From Alphaproteobacteria bacterium (GTDB taxonomy: Bacteria > Pseudomonadota > Alphaproteobacteria > Caulobacterales > Parvularculaceae): 64,000 nucleotides of DNA. Under the pieces are notes generated by a model, which was given only the letters and a program-made list of their open reading frames with translations, was not told where the DNA came from and did no database searches. The stretch's first letter is position 1. Each line of letters begins with the position of its first letter. The DNA is taken from the NCBI GenBank assembly GCA_016125455.1, contig WGLS01000001.1, positions 186,001 through 250,000 on the forward strand, read 5' to 3'. The position numbers and the translations under genes are program-made. Shown here piece by piece: positions 63,158 through 64,000 of this stretch.

Positions 63158-64000
63158 ATGCGCGAGACGACAATGCGGGTTGCCGTCACCCGCAAGCTTC
63201 CCGATCCCATCGAAGCGCGATTGAAGTCGCTTTTCGACGCCACACTCTCAGAGGCGGAGACGCCGCTGCCGCAGCCGGCGCTGATCGATCTTGCACGCGA
63301 CCATCAGATCCTCGCCGCCACGCTTGGGGACGCTCTTGACGCTGACTTTTTTCGCAAGGCCGGCGACAAGCTGAAGCTCATCGCCAACTTCGGAGCCGGC
63401 GTTGACCATATCGATATCGCCGCGGCCGCGGCCCATGGCGTCACTGTCACGAACACCCCATCTGTCTTGGCCGAAGACGCCGCCGACATGGCGATGGCTT
63501 TGATGCTCGCCGTACCCAGACGGCTCGTCTCCGGCGTGCGCGCTCTTGAGGACGGTGAGTTCAAGGGCTGGTCGCCGAACTGGATGCTCGGGCGCCGGGT
63601 TCGGGGCAAGCGGCTTGGAATTGTCGGGCTGGGCCGCGTCGGCCAGGCGATTGCCACGCGGGCGCGCGGATTCGGCCTAGCGATACATTATCACAACCGC
63701 CAACCGATAAATCCGCACATAGAAGAAGCCCTGCAAGCGACGTACTGGCCGACGTTTGATGCAATGTTGCCGAACATCGACATTCTTTCCATCAGTTGCC
63801 CGTCGACACCGGAAACTCGTCACCTTCTGTCAGCAGGACGAATTAGCCGGCTCTCGCGAGACGCTTATGTGGTCAATGTCTCACGCGGCGACATTATCGA
63901 CGAGGATGCGCTTGCCGCGGCAATTGAAAGCGGCAGGCTCGCCGGCGCCGGCCTCGACGTCTTTGAGCGTGAACCAGAGCCGCATGCGAAACTTCTCGCC
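63158..64000 (+). CDS. 2-hydroxyacid dehydrogenase (glyoxylate/hydroxypyruvate reductase type), 3' partial
   Basis: Runs off the right edge; 281 residues visible of a likely 320-330. Starts at ATG 63158 with GGGAGGAGG upstream. The NAD-binding motif is GIVGLGRVGQAIA, and SRGDIIDEDAL gives the catalytic Arg. The FGAGVDHIDIAAAAAHGV segment in the substrate domain is typical of glyoxylate/hydroxypyruvate/D-3-phosphoglycerate-like members. The catalytic Glu and His are near or beyond the end. Divergent from the SH3-domain gene. Confidence 0.93.
   Translation, partial: MRETTMRVAVTRKLPDPIEARLKSLFDATLSEAETPLPQPALIDLARDHQILAATLGDALDADFFRKAGDKLKLIANFGAGVDHIDIAAAAAHGVTVTNTPSVLAEDAADMAMALMLAVPRRLVSGVRALEDGEFKGWSPNWMLGRRVRGKRLGIVGLGRVGQAIATRARGFGLAIHYHNRQPINPHIEEALQATYWPTFDAMLPNIDILSISCPSTPETRHLLSAGRISRLSRDAYVVNVSRGDIIDEDALAAAIESGRLAGAGLDVFEREPEPHAKLLA

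Noticed and set aside
1-64000. tRNA, rRNA, CRISPR, prophage or insertion sequence
   Set aside because: I looked for T-arm motifs, regular repeats, integrases and transposases and saw none. A covariance-model scan would be needed to exclude a small RNA gene.

Overview
The window looks like chromosome from an alphaproteobacterium, most likely of the Caulobacterales/Hyphomonadales/Parvularculales type (marine, prosthecate or CtrA-GcrA-controlled lineages). The support is a GcrA gene, a Caulobacter-type PhoR/PhoB pair, a family of lipoprotein named after Caulobacter genes, an extended Ala/Glu-rich S16 protein, two VPLPA-CTERM surface proteins, many secreted peptidases and a perfect TTAA-N7-TTAAC candidate CtrA site. 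Base composition is evenly GC-rich. I see no rRNA, tRNA, CRISPR array, phage or insertion sequence. The taxonomic call is inference from gene content.

Layout. 1-4.5 kb: tail of a metabolite-responsive XRE/ImmA-type regulator, a DUF885 lipoprotein, then an LPS-core-type glycosyltransferase translationally coupled to an FkbM methyltransferase. 4.5-7.7 kb (minus): ABC permease, Hsp33, PPK2 and a 2-oxoglutarate oxygenase with overlapping ends, a possible oxidative or protein-damage stress operon. 8-12 kb: gcrA and phoR-phoU-phoB without pst genes. 12-17 kb: second DUF885 protein, a membrane protein, a PQQ-type sugar dehydrogenase and a BCCT transporter with a problematic 5' end. 17-20 kb (minus): two tandem 63-residue lipoproteins, rpsP, a small membrane protein, ffh. 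20-32 kb: two VPLPA-CTERM proteins with candidate sigma-54 sites, a TetR regulator, two S9 peptidases, a broken aldo/keto reductase, a dicarboxylate/amino-acid symporter, CsbD and a PilZ protein. 32-41 kb: MscS channel, pckA with a perfect upstream palindrome, trmB, a CE15 esterase, two glycosyltransferases and a hexapeptide acetyltransferase.

41-57 kb is the transcription-translation core: rimP-nusA-ylxR-infB, then a GNAT, an M14-type deacylase and a TrpF-like protein before rbfA, then truB, rpsO, an SDR and pnp. Terminator-like hairpins precede rimP and lie between ylxR and infB, which suggests NusA-sensitive control. 57-64 kb: third DUF885 lipoprotein, a fabA-fabB-small membrane protein-fabI cluster for unsaturated fatty acid synthesis, an SH3-domain secreted protein, and the start of a 2-hydroxyacid dehydrogenase that runs off the window.

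Taken together, this is mostly core chromosome with a heavy load of secreted or periplasmic protein-degrading enzymes. I found no complete novel defence or mobile system. The most interesting leads are the small lipoprotein pair, the catalytic-Cys-less TrpF-like protein in the translation cluster, the rimP leader terminator, the PPK2-Hsp33 coupling and the sigma-54/VPLPA-CTERM link.
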